From JADMIH01 sp036399775 (lineage in GTDB: Bacteria > Chloroflexota > Chloroflexia > QHBQ01 > JADMIH01): a stretch of DNA of 64,000 bases. The stretch's first letter is position 1. Every line of letters starts with the position of its first letter. The notes beneath the pieces are model-generated. The model did no database searches, was not told the origin of the DNA, and worked only from the letters and a program-made list of their open reading frames with translations. The DNA lies in contig DASWMJ010000066.1 of NCBI GenBank assembly GCA_036399775.1, positions 50,112 to 114,111 on the forward strand. The letters are read 5' to 3'. The translations under genes and the position numbers were made by a program. Below are positions 1-8,278 of the stretch, piece by piece.

Positions 1-325
1 CGCTATTAGTAATGGTGGCTGCCGCCCGCAGGTCCTTCAGCAAGTCAGCGACATTTCCCACATTGAAGGGGTCCGCAGGCTCCTGCACCGGCGCGGTGAT
101 GCTCCACAGGGTCGTGGTAACATCCTTGCGGACGCTGACCGTGTTCGTGCCGCTCATTACATCAATACCGATGACCTGGTTCGCGTCCTGCCAGACATAT
201 GTAGCGGGTACGGAAGTGGGGAATGGCGAATCGGTAGTGCTGCCCCGATTGCTCATGAAGTACGCCACCGCCGCCAGCACCAGGAGCACTATCACCAGGA
301 TGATCGTAGTTCTGTAGCGTTCCAT
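1..325 (-). CDS. DUF4340-like protein, C-terminus cut by window edge
   Basis: Reading leftwards from an ATG at 325-323, an open frame of 108 codons runs off the start of the window. The product begins MERYRTTIILVIVLLVLAAV, one membrane anchor at about residues 8-24, followed by an extracytoplasmic part with YVWQDANQVIGIDVMSG and LWSITAPVQEPADPFNVG. This layout matches the N-terminal part of DUF4340 proteins, which usually follow GldG-like genes. The start lies 4 nt after the stop of the GldG-like gene, so it is the last visible gene of the ABC operon. Its role is probably accessory to the transporter; its substrate is unknown. Confidence 0.75.
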   Translation of the reverse strand, partial: MERYRTTIILVIVLLVLAAVAYFMSNRGSTTDSPFPTSVPATYVWQDANQVIGIDVMSGTNTVSVRKDVTTTLWSITAPVQEPADPFNVGNVADLLKDLRAAATITNS

Positions 326-329
326 CGCT

Positions 330-1982
330 TTACCTTCTCCTCCACCAGTTGAAGATACCTATGAGGAAGACCAGCATAGGGAAGCCAAGCACCGTGGACG
401 TGAAGATCAGGTTCTTCTGCCCGGCATCGAGTGTAATCGTGCGGGGGGCTGCCGCGTCTTTGGCGCGTATCGAGACAAGCTCGTTCGCGCCCGCCAGCCA
501 CGAGACGGAGTTGCCGAACAGGTCGGAATTGAACGGGGCCTGGCCGCCCAGCAGGAAGTTGGCCGCGAAGTCCACGTCGCTGAACACTACCAGCCTCGTG
601 TTGACCTGGTTGGTGGGCGTAACAGTATCGGTGGCGGTGGGGTCGGTCGGCTCGACGCTCACTGCGATATTGACCGGGCCTGGTATATCCTGTCCCTCGT
701 CGTAGGAGGCGTTCGGGCTGGTAGTATTAGTCTCCAACCAGCTTATTGGTGGCACGCCGGAAGTATTGACCAGCGCCTTTGACGTAAAGCCGGGCACTGT
801 GTTCGTGATAGCAAGGCCGAACGCCAGGGGGAAGATGGTGGGCAGTCTATTCTTAGAGAGTGCCTCTGTTACATCCGTCAATGGATAACTGTCTACAACA
901 AACACCGACGGGTCCTGCTGTGAGATACGCTTCTGCAAATCGAATGCGAAGCCCTGTTGGCGTGTCACCCCATACTTGGTGAGGATGGGATCCAATGACT
1001 GGAGTGCCTCGGCAGACATAATATTGGGGTCGGGGTCAAGCAACATCAGCGCATGGCCGCCACCGTCCAGGTACTTCTGGATGATCTGCACCTCGTTGGG
1101 AGGCAGAGCGCGCAGGGGAGCGGCGATTATCAGCACCGTCACGTCACTGACGGTCAGCGTGGGGGACGTGACCAGGCTCCACACGAGGGTCTGATAGTTG
1201 TTTTGTACCAGGGATTCCTTAGCCTGAGAGTAGCCATTCTGATCGAGGTTATTGAAGTCGCGCTCGCCGTGCCCCGTGAGGAAGGCTACCGTGCGGGGGT
1301 TAGTATTTGCCAGGCGCACAAGCGCGCTCGTCAGGTCGCGCTCCGATGCGCTGTCAGCTATCTCACGCTTCTTGCCGTCCTCCAGGACCACCACCCCGAA
1401 GCGCGTGATGTTGTATTGTGACGCCCGTTGAGGCTGGACCTCCGGGTCAACAAACTCATAGCGGAAGCGCGAGCTATGCGACTTGTACTCCTTGAAAAGG
1501 TCTTCAGCCTGTGTGATCGTCTGGGGGTTACGGCCCGGATCGGACTGCGAGAAGAAGCCTACGGCGGTTACATTGGCGTTGCGCTTGTCGAGGTCCTGTA
1601 TAACCTTGATGGTCTGCTGCGACAGCGTAAACTCCTGGCCTGCCGTGAGGTCGGCGCGTGCCGCCGGTGCCGCTTCTACGATCATGTTTATCACTACGGC
1701 TATTGCCACCGCCACGATTGACGCCACCAGCGCGTTGGCGGTCAGGCGATTGCTACGCTTGCCGACGGTGCGCCCGACCGATTCGGGGGTGGCGAGGATG
1801 TAGATGCTGAAGCTGACTATCGCCCCGATAACCAGCAGGCGCAGGGGCAGATCAATCTGTCCCAGGTCGAGCGTGAAAGGGGGAACGGCCAGGGCCGCCC
1901 AGTAGAAGACGGCCATGATAGCCAGTCCCAGGGCGGTGAAGCCCGCGATAGTGGCGATGAGCGTTCTACGACTGTTGTTCAT
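330..1982 (-). CDS. GldG-family ABC transporter auxiliary protein
   Basis: The product has 550 residues. Three membrane segments lie near residues 10-30, 47-65 and 83-103, a large outside domain follows, and a last membrane segment sits at about 528-545 before a short WWRRR tail. The outside domain has the features of the GldG / ABC_transp_aux family, including VAFLTGHGERDFNN and VLIIAAPLRALPPNEVQII followed by LDGGGHALMLLDPDPN. GldG proteins work with a GldA ATPase and a GldF permease; in Bacteroidetes they take part in gliding, but in Chloroflexota the job is not known. The ATG overlaps the permease stop (ATGA), so translation is probably coupled. Confidence 0.85.
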   Translation of the reverse strand: MNNSRRTLIATIAGFTALGLAIMAVFYWAALAVPPFTLDLGQIDLPLRLLVIGAIVSFSIYILATPESVGRTVGKRSNRLTANALVASIVAVAIAVVINMIVEAAPAARADLTAGQEFTLSQQTIKVIQDLDKRNANVTAVGFFSQSDPGRNPQTITQAEDLFKEYKSHSSRFRYEFVDPEVQPQRASQYNITRFGVVVLEDGKKREIADSASERDLTSALVRLANTNPRTVAFLTGHGERDFNNLDQNGYSQAKESLVQNNYQTLVWSLVTSPTLTVSDVTVLIIAAPLRALPPNEVQIIQKYLDGGGHALMLLDPDPNIMSAEALQSLDPILTKYGVTRQQGFAFDLQKRISQQDPSVFVVDSYPLTDVTEALSKNRLPTIFPLAFGLAITNTVPGFTSKALVNTSGVPPISWLETNTTSPNASYDEGQDIPGPVNIAVSVEPTDPTATDTVTPTNQVNTRLVVFSDVDFAANFLLGGQAPFNSDLFGNSVSWLAGANELVSIRAKDAAAPRTITLDAGQKNLIFTSTVLGFPMLVFLIGIFNWWRRR

Positions 1983-2692
1983 GCGCGATACCTCCTGGCT
2001 TCGAGGACCTGTACCGTGAGGAACAGGACAACGGCAGTGAATAGGAGATAGAAAACCACGTCCTTGAGGTCAATGATGCCCCTGGTGAACGCGCCAAAGC
2101 GGTCATTGAGGGATAGTTTGGCTAGAAACTCTCCCACGCCTGTGCCCAGGTTGCCGCTAACCTGGCCGATCACGTACAGGATCAGCAGGATGACGAAGCT
2201 CACGACCGCCGAGATCATCTGGTTCGAGGTGAGCGCGGACGCGAAGAGGCCTACCGCCAGGAAAGACATGCCGAGCAAGAACAAGCCGATGTAGCCGCTC
2301 CAGATCGGCCCCCAGTCGGGGTCGCCCCGGAAGAGCACCAGCAGGATGGGATAGAAGAGGGTCAGGGCGATCATGGCGAGGTAAAGGCCCACGGCCCCCA
2401 GGAACTTGCCGAGCACCACCGCCCAGTCCTGCACGGGCGACGTGAGTAGCAGTTCGAGCGTGCCCGTGCGCTGCTCCTCGGCCAAAAGGCGCATCGTGAG
2501 CGCGGGGGCGAGCAGCAGCAGCAGGATCGTTATAACGCCGAACACGTTGCGCAAGCTGCTATCGCCAAAGGTGGCCGACAGCCAGAAGAAGAAGCCCGTA
2601 GCCACCAGCCAGAAGGCCACGATCACGTAAGCCACAGGCGATACGAAATAGGAGCGCAACTCCTTGCCTGCGATATAGAGCACGTTTCTCAC
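1979..2692 (-). CDS. ABC transporter permease, GldF-like
   Basis: This 237-residue membrane protein has about six hydrophobic segments (about 17-38, 48-70, 95-122, 135-158, 165-188 and 212-230). The charged loop with LLAEEQRTGTLELLLTSP is a hallmark of ABC-2 type permeases of the GldF/NosY group. It would form the channel of the exporter together with the upstream ATPase. The GTG start overlaps the ATPase stop as GTGA and the 3' end overlaps the GldG-like gene, so the genes form one translationally coupled operon. The substrate cannot be read from the sequence. Confidence 0.88.
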   Translation of the reverse strand: MRNVLYIAGKELRSYFVSPVAYVIVAFWLVATGFFFWLSATFGDSSLRNVFGVITILLLLLAPALTMRLLAEEQRTGTLELLLTSPVQDWAVVLGKFLGAVGLYLAMIALTLFYPILLVLFRGDPDWGPIWSGYIGLFLLGMSFLAVGLFASALTSNQMISAVVSFVILLILYVIGQVSGNLGTGVGEFLAKLSLNDRFGAFTRGIIDLKDVVFYLLFTAVVLFLTVQVLEARRYRA

Positions 2693-3840
2693 TTGCGTGC
2701 CCTCCTCTTGGTAGAAATCTGGGTGCGGACGGGAGCGGCAACCACTTCTTCCTCCACCTCTTCCTCGTCCTGTATATCTTCGACGTAATCTGCATCGAGG
2801 CCGGCTTCAATCGCAGCCGCCCGCTCCTCTGCGTACGCTTCCTCTTCCTGGGAGATGACCCTGATGAAGATGTCTTCCAGGGTGGGTCGCACGCTCTTCA
2901 TCTCAAGAAGCTGGTAGCCCGCGCCAACGATTGCCGAAGAGAGCGCGGGCCGTAACTCTACGCCCGGCTTACCCTCCACCTGGTACAAACTGCCGCTTGC
3001 GGACCCCGCCATAGTCTGCCGTTGCGTGTCGCTGTTGCTTCCCATAGCGGATGCGCTTGAGCCATCCTGCATCGAAAGCTGGGCGCTCACCACGCCAGGA
3101 AGGCCACGCAGCGTGCTCAGTATGCCTTCGGACGCGCCCGCCACTTCAAGCTGCACCGACTGTGCGGTCATGGCGGTGTCAGCCAGGTGGATAGGAGTGT
3201 CGAGGGCCACCAGCCGCCCGCGATTGATGATGACCACGCGGTCACATACCATGCTCACTTCGGGCAGGAGGTGTGTGCTCAGGATGATCGTGCGGTCCTT
3301 GCCAAGCTCTTTGATGAGGGCGCGAACGTCGGTAATCTGCACCGGGTCGAGGCCAACGGTCGGCTCGTCCAGGATGAGCACGTCAGGGTCGTGCAGGAGG
3401 GCCTGGGCCAGTCCGACTCTCTGCCTGTAGCCGCGTGACAGCGTGCCAATCAGCTTCTGCGACACGTCGGTAATGTGCAGTTCGCCCATGACTTCGTGGA
3501 TGCGGGCGCGGCGGTCGCGGCCCCTGTGCATGCCACTGATACGGCCCTTGAAGTCGAGGTACTCGAACGTGGTCAGCTCGGTGTAGAGAGGCACGGTCTC
3601 AGGCAGATAACCCAGGTGTGCGCGGGCTTCCATAGACTTTTCAGCGACATCAAAGCCTGCCACACGCACCGTGCCGGACGAGGCCGGGATATAGCCCGTG
3701 ATGATGCGCATCGTGGTCGTCTTGCCCGCGCCGTTGGGACCGAGGAAGCCAAGTATCTCGCCGCGCTCTACGTTGAATGTGACGTCTCGGAGGGCGGGAT
3801 ATGCTCCATAGAATTTTGTCAGGTGCTCCACCTCTATCAT
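2689..3840 (-). CDS. ABC transporter ATP-binding protein, GldA-like, with acidic tail
   Basis: The ATPase has 383 residues. Walker A is GPNGAGKTT (34-42), the signature is LSRGYRQRV (134-142), Walker B is VLILDEP (154-160) and the switch His is in STHLLPEV (about 190). It is the first gene of the operon and drives the permease downstream. It is longer than a plain ABC ATPase (about 240-310 residues): after residue 340 there is a low-complexity acidic stretch (YVEDIQDEEEVEEE) and a basic end (STKRRARK). A low-complexity Ser/Met-rich insert near residues 255-280 is also unusual. A promoter matching the vegetative consensus lies upstream at 3933-3962. Confidence 0.92.
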   Translation of the reverse strand: MIEVEHLTKFYGAYPALRDVTFNVERGEILGFLGPNGAGKTTTMRIITGYIPASSGTVRVAGFDVAEKSMEARAHLGYLPETVPLYTELTTFEYLDFKGRISGMHRGRDRRARIHEVMGELHITDVSQKLIGTLSRGYRQRVGLAQALLHDPDVLILDEPTVGLDPVQITDVRALIKELGKDRTIILSTHLLPEVSMVCDRVVIINRGRLVALDTPIHLADTAMTAQSVQLEVAGASEGILSTLRGLPGVVSAQLSMQDGSSASAMGSNSDTQRQTMAGSASGSLYQVEGKPGVELRPALSSAIVGAGYQLLEMKSVRPTLEDIFIRVISQEEEAYAEERAAAIEAGLDADYVEDIQDEEEVEEEVVAAPVRTQISTKRRARK

Positions 3841-4153
3841 ATAGAGATGACCTCACTTTCGGGAGATAGTTACCCATATTGGGGAATAGGGACATGCTCT
3901 TGTTTGCCGTCGCAATCACGCGGTAACAGCGCATTGTATCTAAAGGGTAGGACCTTTGTCAAGATTCGCCCTTTTTCTGCTATGCGAATTGCAACCCGTT
4001 TGGCATTAAAATACGTTACAATATCAGTGGAGATAGGACCAATGGTGTACCTCAGAGGGGCATTAATACCCATCACACGCCACCCGATCTGCCCTATAAT
4101 CTGCTCAAACGCGCACCCATATCCGCTCCTAAATCAAAATGTAGAGAAACCCG
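3841..4153. other. divergent intergenic region between ABC operon and DUF881 gene
   Basis: This 313-bp region separates the leftward ABC operon from the rightward DUF881 gene. It holds the leftward promoter listed separately. On the plus strand a TACAAT box near 4016-4021 could serve the DUF881 gene, but no good -35 box stands 16-18 nt before it. No open frame here looks real. Confidence 0.5.
3933..3962 (-). promoter_or_regulatory. sigma-70-type promoter for the Gld-type ABC operon
   Basis: On the minus strand TTGACA (3962-3957) is followed after 18 nt by TACAAT (3938-3933). Transcription would start near 3926 and leave a leader of about 85 nt before the ATPase start codon at 3840. The hexamers match the housekeeping consensus at 6/6 and 5/6. 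Confidence 0.65.
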
Positions 4154-5020
4154 ATGGCTAGCTTCCGGCCCCGCACAAACATACATGCGCCCCAGGGCAT
4201 AGGGCGCGCATTCTCCGGCGCTCTCCGGGCGAGCGTGGGCGCGCTCATGGCTAGGCGCGAGCGCACAGGCAGGTCTGCCGGTACGCTTTGGATGAGTGGG
4301 GTACTGCTCATCGGTGGTATCGCCCTCGGTATGCTCATTTCAACCAACTGGCAGGCCCAATCCGCCGCCACGGACGCCGCCTCTCCGCTAACGCGCCAGT
4401 CGGGGCGGGAGATGGTGGCTTTTACTATCAACCGCCTGGAAGCCGAGCAGGCCGAGTTGAAGAAGCAGATAGCCGACATGCGCGCCCAGGTCGGCACGAT
4501 GCAAGGCACCGACACCCAGCGCAAATCTACCCTGCTCGACATCAAGGCCGAAATAGACCGACAGCGCGTTGCCTCCGGGATGGTAGCCCTGCATGGCCCC
4601 GGCGTGGTCGCCACCTTCAACGACAGCACCGCCAAGTCCATCCCACAGAATGAGGACCCCGCCAGGTATATACTGCACGAATACGACCTCCGCGATATAG
4701 TCAATGCGCTGTGGATAGCGGGGGCAGAGGGCATCTCCCTCAACGGCGAGCGCATAGTGGGCACCACGTCCCTCTACTGCGTAGGCACGACCGTCATCTG
4801 CAACGTCACACGCCTATCTCCCCCCTACGAGATAAGAGCGATAGGCGATCCCGACGCGCTCATGTCAGCCCTCACAGGCTCCCCCCAGATGGAGAAGTTC
4901 AACCAGCGCGCCCAGATATACGACCTCCCCGTGAAGATCGAGCCGAGCCGGAGCATCCTCGTGCCCGCCTACAACGGCTCGCTAGTATTCAAGTACGCTA
5001 CTGTGCAGGGAGACGAGTGA
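4154..5020 (+). CDS. DUF881 membrane protein
   Basis: The product has 288 residues. A basic cytoplasmic N-terminus comes first, then one membrane segment near residues 47-66 (WMSGVLLIGGIALGMLIST), a coiled-coil stretch at about 90-130 (EAEQAELKKQIADMRAQV) and a DUF881 domain to the end, recognised by HGPGVVATFND, LHEYDLRDIVNALWIAGAEG and ISLNGERIVGTTSLYC. DUF881 proteins occur near cell-division genes in Gram-positive bacteria, but their biochemical role is unknown. A second, shorter DUF881 gene follows after 150 bp, so the two may act as a pair. The ribosome site before the ATG is weak and a start further in is possible. Confidence 0.82.
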   Translation: MASFRPRTNIHAPQGIGRAFSGALRASVGALMARRERTGRSAGTLWMSGVLLIGGIALGMLISTNWQAQSAATDAASPLTRQSGREMVAFTINRLEAEQAELKKQIADMRAQVGTMQGTDTQRKSTLLDIKAEIDRQRVASGMVALHGPGVVATFNDSTAKSIPQNEDPARYILHEYDLRDIVNALWIAGAEGISLNGERIVGTTSLYCVGTTVICNVTRLSPPYEIRAIGDPDALMSALTGSPQMEKFNQRAQIYDLPVKIEPSRSILVPAYNGSLVFKYATVQGDE

Positions 5021-5057
5021 AACGTGAACTATTCTCTAGATGATAAAAACCCTAACA

Positions 5058-5168
5058 ATCTCAGCGTCTCAGCGCCTCTGCGGTCCAATCCACAAAATCT
5101 TAGCGAGCTTTGTGCTCTTTGTGTCTTTGTGGTTCAATAATTACGTTTCACGTTTTACGTTTTACGCA
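5058..5168. repeat. dispersed CTCTGCGGTCCA / CTTTGCGTCTTTG repeat, copy 1
   Basis: This stretch has TCTCAGCG units, CCTCTGCGGTCCAA, CTTAGCGAGCTTT and a run of CTTTGTG units, and ends in repeated ACGTTT(T/C)ACG units. The same order of words recurs at 23344-23452. It ends 3 nt before the start codon of the second DUF881 gene, so it forms the whole spacer. Confidence 0.7.
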
Positions 5169-5170
5169 TC

Positions 5171-5866
5171 ATGACAAACAGACGCGCACAACTTATAGTG
5201 GGGCTGATGTGCCTGCTGCTGGGGGTGGCGCTGGTAATGCAGTTTCGCGCGCAACGGCAGGCGCACCAGGGCGTGCCGGTGTCGGCCAGCGACCAGGCTA
5301 CCTACATCAGCCAGCTTTACGAGAACAACACCGAGTTGCGCCAGCAGGTGGACCAGCTATCGCGGGAGCTTGCCGATTACGAGCAGGACACCACCGGCGG
5401 CAAGAGCAACCTCGACACCCTCGTGCGCGACCTGCAGAACCTGCGCGTGGCGAACGGCGAGGTAGAGGTGGCGGGGCCGGGCGTGACCGTGCTGGTTGAG
5501 GGCAGCCTGACGGTCTTTGAATTGCAGGACCTGGTGAACGAGCTACGCAACGCCTCAGCCGAAGCCGTAGCGGTCAACGGCGTGCGCATCGTCGCCCGAT
5601 CTGCAATCGTGGCCGACGAAGAGGGCCGTATCACGGTAGACCGCCAGCCACTCGCGCGCCCCTACAGGTTGGAGGCTATCGGCAACCCCGACACGCTCCT
5701 CCCCGCACTCGAAAGGAAAGGCGGACTGATCGCCCTCCTCGAAGCGAGCAACTCCGAACTAAAGATAAAGGTCAACAAGCACACCGTAGAGGACGAGGCG
5801 GGCTGGCTCAAGCTGCCCCGGACCGCGCTCGACTTCACCTGGGTGTACAGCCGGCCCGCCCCCTGA
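5171..5866 (+). CDS. DUF881 membrane protein, second copy
   Basis: The product has 231 residues. An N-terminal membrane anchor (about 8-24, LIVGLMCLLLGVALVMQF) is followed by a coiled coil (about 50-95, NNTELRQQVDQLSRELADY) and a DUF881 domain with VEVAGPGVTVLVEG, FELQDLVNELRNASAEAVAV and NGVRIVARSAIV. It is shorter than the neighbour because it lacks the basic N-terminal extension, but the domain order is the same. An old tandem duplication is likely, since the two proteins are quite diverged. No clear ribosome site is visible because a dispersed repeat abuts the start codon. Confidence 0.83.
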   Translation: MTNRRAQLIVGLMCLLLGVALVMQFRAQRQAHQGVPVSASDQATYISQLYENNTELRQQVDQLSRELADYEQDTTGGKSNLDTLVRDLQNLRVANGEVEVAGPGVTVLVEGSLTVFELQDLVNELRNASAEAVAVNGVRIVARSAIVADEEGRITVDRQPLARPYRLEAIGNPDTLLPALERKGGLIALLEASNSELKIKVNKHTVEDEAGWLKLPRTALDFTWVYSRPAP

Positions 5867-6196
5867 CATACCCTTCTCATCCAATCTCCACTTCATCTTC
5901 ACCTCCTCTTAAGTTGTAGAATGCCTGGCAAAACAAATGTAGGGCGGTTCGCGAACCGCCCTACATTTGTTTTGCCAGGCACAATAGAGTACCTGTGGCA
6001 CTTCCTGTGCAGGTGCGATGAGAGCAGCTTCCGGCCCGCCTCAACACCGGCCTGCGGGCCTTGTGCAAAAGTCATCATACCATTTTTCAAATTGACCCCG
6101 AACAGAATCGATGATTTACAGATACTATATCGAAGTAACATTCAAAGAGAATAAGGCGATGCAGGTTTCGGGGACTTGGCGGTGGGTGGGAGGCCC
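5867..6196. other. intergenic region with long palindrome before the sigma factor gene
   Basis: This 330-bp spacer holds the 60-bp perfect palindrome at 5922-5981. Before the sigma gene, TTGACC at 6092-6097 with TTTACA 17 nt later is a possible but weak promoter. I see no real gene here: the two overlapping frames of about 80 codons are mirror readings of the palindrome. Confidence 0.5.
5922..5981. repeat. 60-bp perfect palindrome
   Basis: Every base from 5922 to 5951 pairs with its partner from 5981 back to 5952, with no loop and no mismatch. The core GTAGGGCGGTTC/GAACCGCCCTAC resembles the GTAGGGGCGACCC arms at 42498-42590 and 63821-63901, so it may belong to the same repeat family. It lies just after the second DUF881 gene and could also act as a terminator-like hairpin. 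Confidence 0.9.
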
Positions 6197-6745
6197 ATGA
6201 CAGATCAGGAAGCCGTCGCGAAGCTACACGCTCACGACATCGCTGGCCTCGAAACGCTGGTGCGCCGGTATCACACTCAGGCGATCCAAACTGCCTACCT
6301 GATAGTTGGCGATTGGGCGCTGGCGGAAGATGTGGCGCAGTCAGCCTTCGTCAACGCCTACGAGCGTATCGGTAGCTTTGATAGCACGCGCCCATTCGCT
6401 CCCTGGTTTCTTCGCACCGTTGTGAATATCGCGCTCAAAGTATCGGCGGGTAGGCGTGAAATCTCCCTTGATGAGCGCAGCGAAAGTTCAGGCCTGGACA
6501 TCCCCTCCCCTGAACCGGGTATCGTCGAAGTACTTGAGGCTGCCGAGACCCGCGAAGAGATCCTGGCGGCTTTGCACAGGCTCTCTCCCGATCAACGCGC
6601 AGCTATAGTCATGAAATACTACCTGGGTATGAGCGACCTCGACGCGGCTGCCAGGCTGGATGTGCCCGCGGGCACCATTCGTAGGAGACTGCACGATGCG
6701 CGTAAGCGTTTGCGGCAGATGCTTCCCACGCACCGTAGAGAATAA
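6197..6745 (+). CDS. ECF-type RNA polymerase sigma factor
   Basis: The product has 182 residues with the two domains of extracytoplasmic-function sigma factors. Region 2 is at about 15-75 (LVRRYHTQAIQTAYLIVGDW, AEDVAQSAFVNAYERI). Region 4 is at about 115-175 (LHRLSPDQRAAIVMKYYLGM, then TIRRRLHDARKRLRQ). It redirects RNA polymerase to a special promoter set. I chose the ATG at 6197 because GGGAGG stands just before it; an in-frame TTG at 6176 is possible. The next gene, 95 nt downstream, encodes a membrane protein that is a natural anti-sigma candidate, and four SLH surface-protein genes follow. Those surface genes are the likely targets, but this is inference. Confidence 0.93.
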   Translation: MTDQEAVAKLHAHDIAGLETLVRRYHTQAIQTAYLIVGDWALAEDVAQSAFVNAYERIGSFDSTRPFAPWFLRTVVNIALKVSAGRREISLDERSESSGLDIPSPEPGIVEVLEAAETREEILAALHRLSPDQRAAIVMKYYLGMSDLDAAARLDVPAGTIRRRLHDARKRLRQMLPTHRRE

Positions 6746-6840
6746 TCCAGGCGTGTTTTACTGGGGTATCAAGATCGCCCGCGATGTGGACATGACAAAC
6801 GCTAACGAGCCACAGGGCAGGCCACCGATGGAGATATGCC

Positions 6841-8262
6841 GTGAGTGAAGAATTCGTGAGATCTGTGCTGAGGGAGCACGCTGAAGAAGGTATGCCTACG
6901 GGGAAAGACCCCTGGCCCGCCATCAAACAGAGCGTACAGGCCGCCCAGCAGGAGCATAGAACGGAGACCTTGCACATAACCGTAGTTTCCGATCCCAGAC
7001 GGCAAAAAGTGGAGGCATCACATATTGATAGGTGGAAGAACGCATACCCCGGAGCGCGCCGCTTCAGGTTCAACATGGCAACGGCTATGGTCGTCTTGTT
7101 AGCGTTGGCGGCTGGGACCATAGCCATTATTACCTCGAATGGGCTACAGCCTATCGCGGGCATCACACCGAGTCTCGGCTGCTGGCGTATCGGCCCAGGC
7201 CCTGAGGTAGAGGTCGGAGATACCATCCTGACCGCGCTATCGGCCAGGTCTGCCGATGATGTGTGGGCTGTCGGCTATTCAAACGCTGGCGGTCAGCCCC
7301 GGACGCTGGTCCAACGCTGGAACGGCCAGCGCTGGAGTACCGTTGCAAGCGCCAACGTCGAGTCGCGTAGCAATTATCTCACCGGCGTGGCGGCACTCGC
7401 ACCCAACAACGTCTGGGCCGTAGGATACCACTGCACAGGCAATTGCGACACCGACGTAGCCCCACTGGCACAACACTGGGATGGCGCGCGGTGGAGCATG
7501 GCATCCACTCCGGGTAGCGGCAGGTTGAACGGCTTAGCGGCAGTATCCGCCAACGACATATGGGCCGTAGGCAACAACGCCCAGGAGACCCTTGCGCTGC
7601 ACTGGGACGGCAGCCGGTGGACCGGAGTGCCCACCAACGACCCGCCTCTGCCCAGCAGCGTCTTCATATTGAACGCCGTGACTGCCATTTCTTCCAACGA
7701 CGTCTGGGCCGTAGGGCAGGAGCATGACACGGCAGGCAATCGCTACAAGAAACTCATCTACCATTGGGACGGCAACCGGTGGGCATCTTTTTCAGAGACC
7801 GGAGCATCCCTGGGCATTCGCCTTTACTCGGTGGCGGCTACCTCACCTGGCGATGTGTGGGCTGTGGGCGAAAGAGACAACAATCCATCTACTGAAGAGC
7901 CTCTGGAAACCGCCACAATGCATTGGGACGGTGCCAATTGGATCGAAGTGCCCAGCCCCAACGTAGGCGCGGGAGGTTCCTATCTCAGGGGGGTAGAGGC
8001 AATCTCACCAACCGATGCGTGGGCTTTGGGGGGTTATGGCCCGATAACAGGCACCAAGCAGACCCTTGTGTTGCACTGGGACGGTGCGCTGTGGAGCGTG
8101 GTCCCCAGCCCCAATGTTGAGGGACAATCGAGCCGCTTCTTCTCGGCAGATGCTCTCTCAGCCAACGAAATATGGGCCATAGGCACGTACAACTTAGCCG
8201 GTACAGGGACGTTCGTTGAACGGTACAACAACCCTTGCATCGCTACTACACCTAAGGAATAA
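6841..8262 (+). CDS. single-span membrane protein with seven-unit DVWAVG propeller; candidate anti-sigma factor/sensor
   Basis: The product has 473 residues and starts with GTG (GGAG 8 nt before). Residues 1-78 are predicted cytoplasmic and contain LREHAEEGMPTGKDPWPAIK, a sequence style seen at the N-terminus of membrane anti-sigma factors. One membrane segment follows at about 79-98. From Cys114 outward there are seven units centred on DVWAVG or variants (NVWAVG, DIWAVG, DAWALG, EIWAIG), usually followed by HWDG..W. The last unit ends at FVERYNNP without the W..VPSPN strand, and the start CWRIG can supply it, as in a closed seven-bladed propeller. Its place after an ECF sigma gene suggests control of that sigma factor by a surface signal. 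No zinc-binding anti-sigma motif (HxxxCxxC) is present, so the role is not proven. Confidence 0.7.
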   Translation: MSEEFVRSVLREHAEEGMPTGKDPWPAIKQSVQAAQQEHRTETLHITVVSDPRRQKVEASHIDRWKNAYPGARRFRFNMATAMVVLLALAAGTIAIITSNGLQPIAGITPSLGCWRIGPGPEVEVGDTILTALSARSADDVWAVGYSNAGGQPRTLVQRWNGQRWSTVASANVESRSNYLTGVAALAPNNVWAVGYHCTGNCDTDVAPLAQHWDGARWSMASTPGSGRLNGLAAVSANDIWAVGNNAQETLALHWDGSRWTGVPTNDPPLPSSVFILNAVTAISSNDVWAVGQEHDTAGNRYKKLIYHWDGNRWASFSETGASLGIRLYSVAATSPGDVWAVGERDNNPSTEEPLETATMHWDGANWIEVPSPNVGAGGSYLRGVEAISPTDAWALGGYGPITGTKQTLVLHWDGALWSVVPSPNVEGQSSRFFSADALSANEIWAIGTYNLAGTGTFVERYNNPCIATTPKE

Positions 8263-8278
8263 CAAAGAAAGGGACACC

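Noticed and set aside
5899..6154. Two opposite frames of about 80 codons sharing the same peptide
   Set aside because: Both read through the 60-bp palindrome, which gives the same codons on both strands. They are artefacts of the symmetry.
8216..8278. Upstream start for the first SLH gene
   Set aside because: It would overlap the end of the previous gene and put 21 residues before a complete signal peptide. The ATG at 8279 has a ribosome site.
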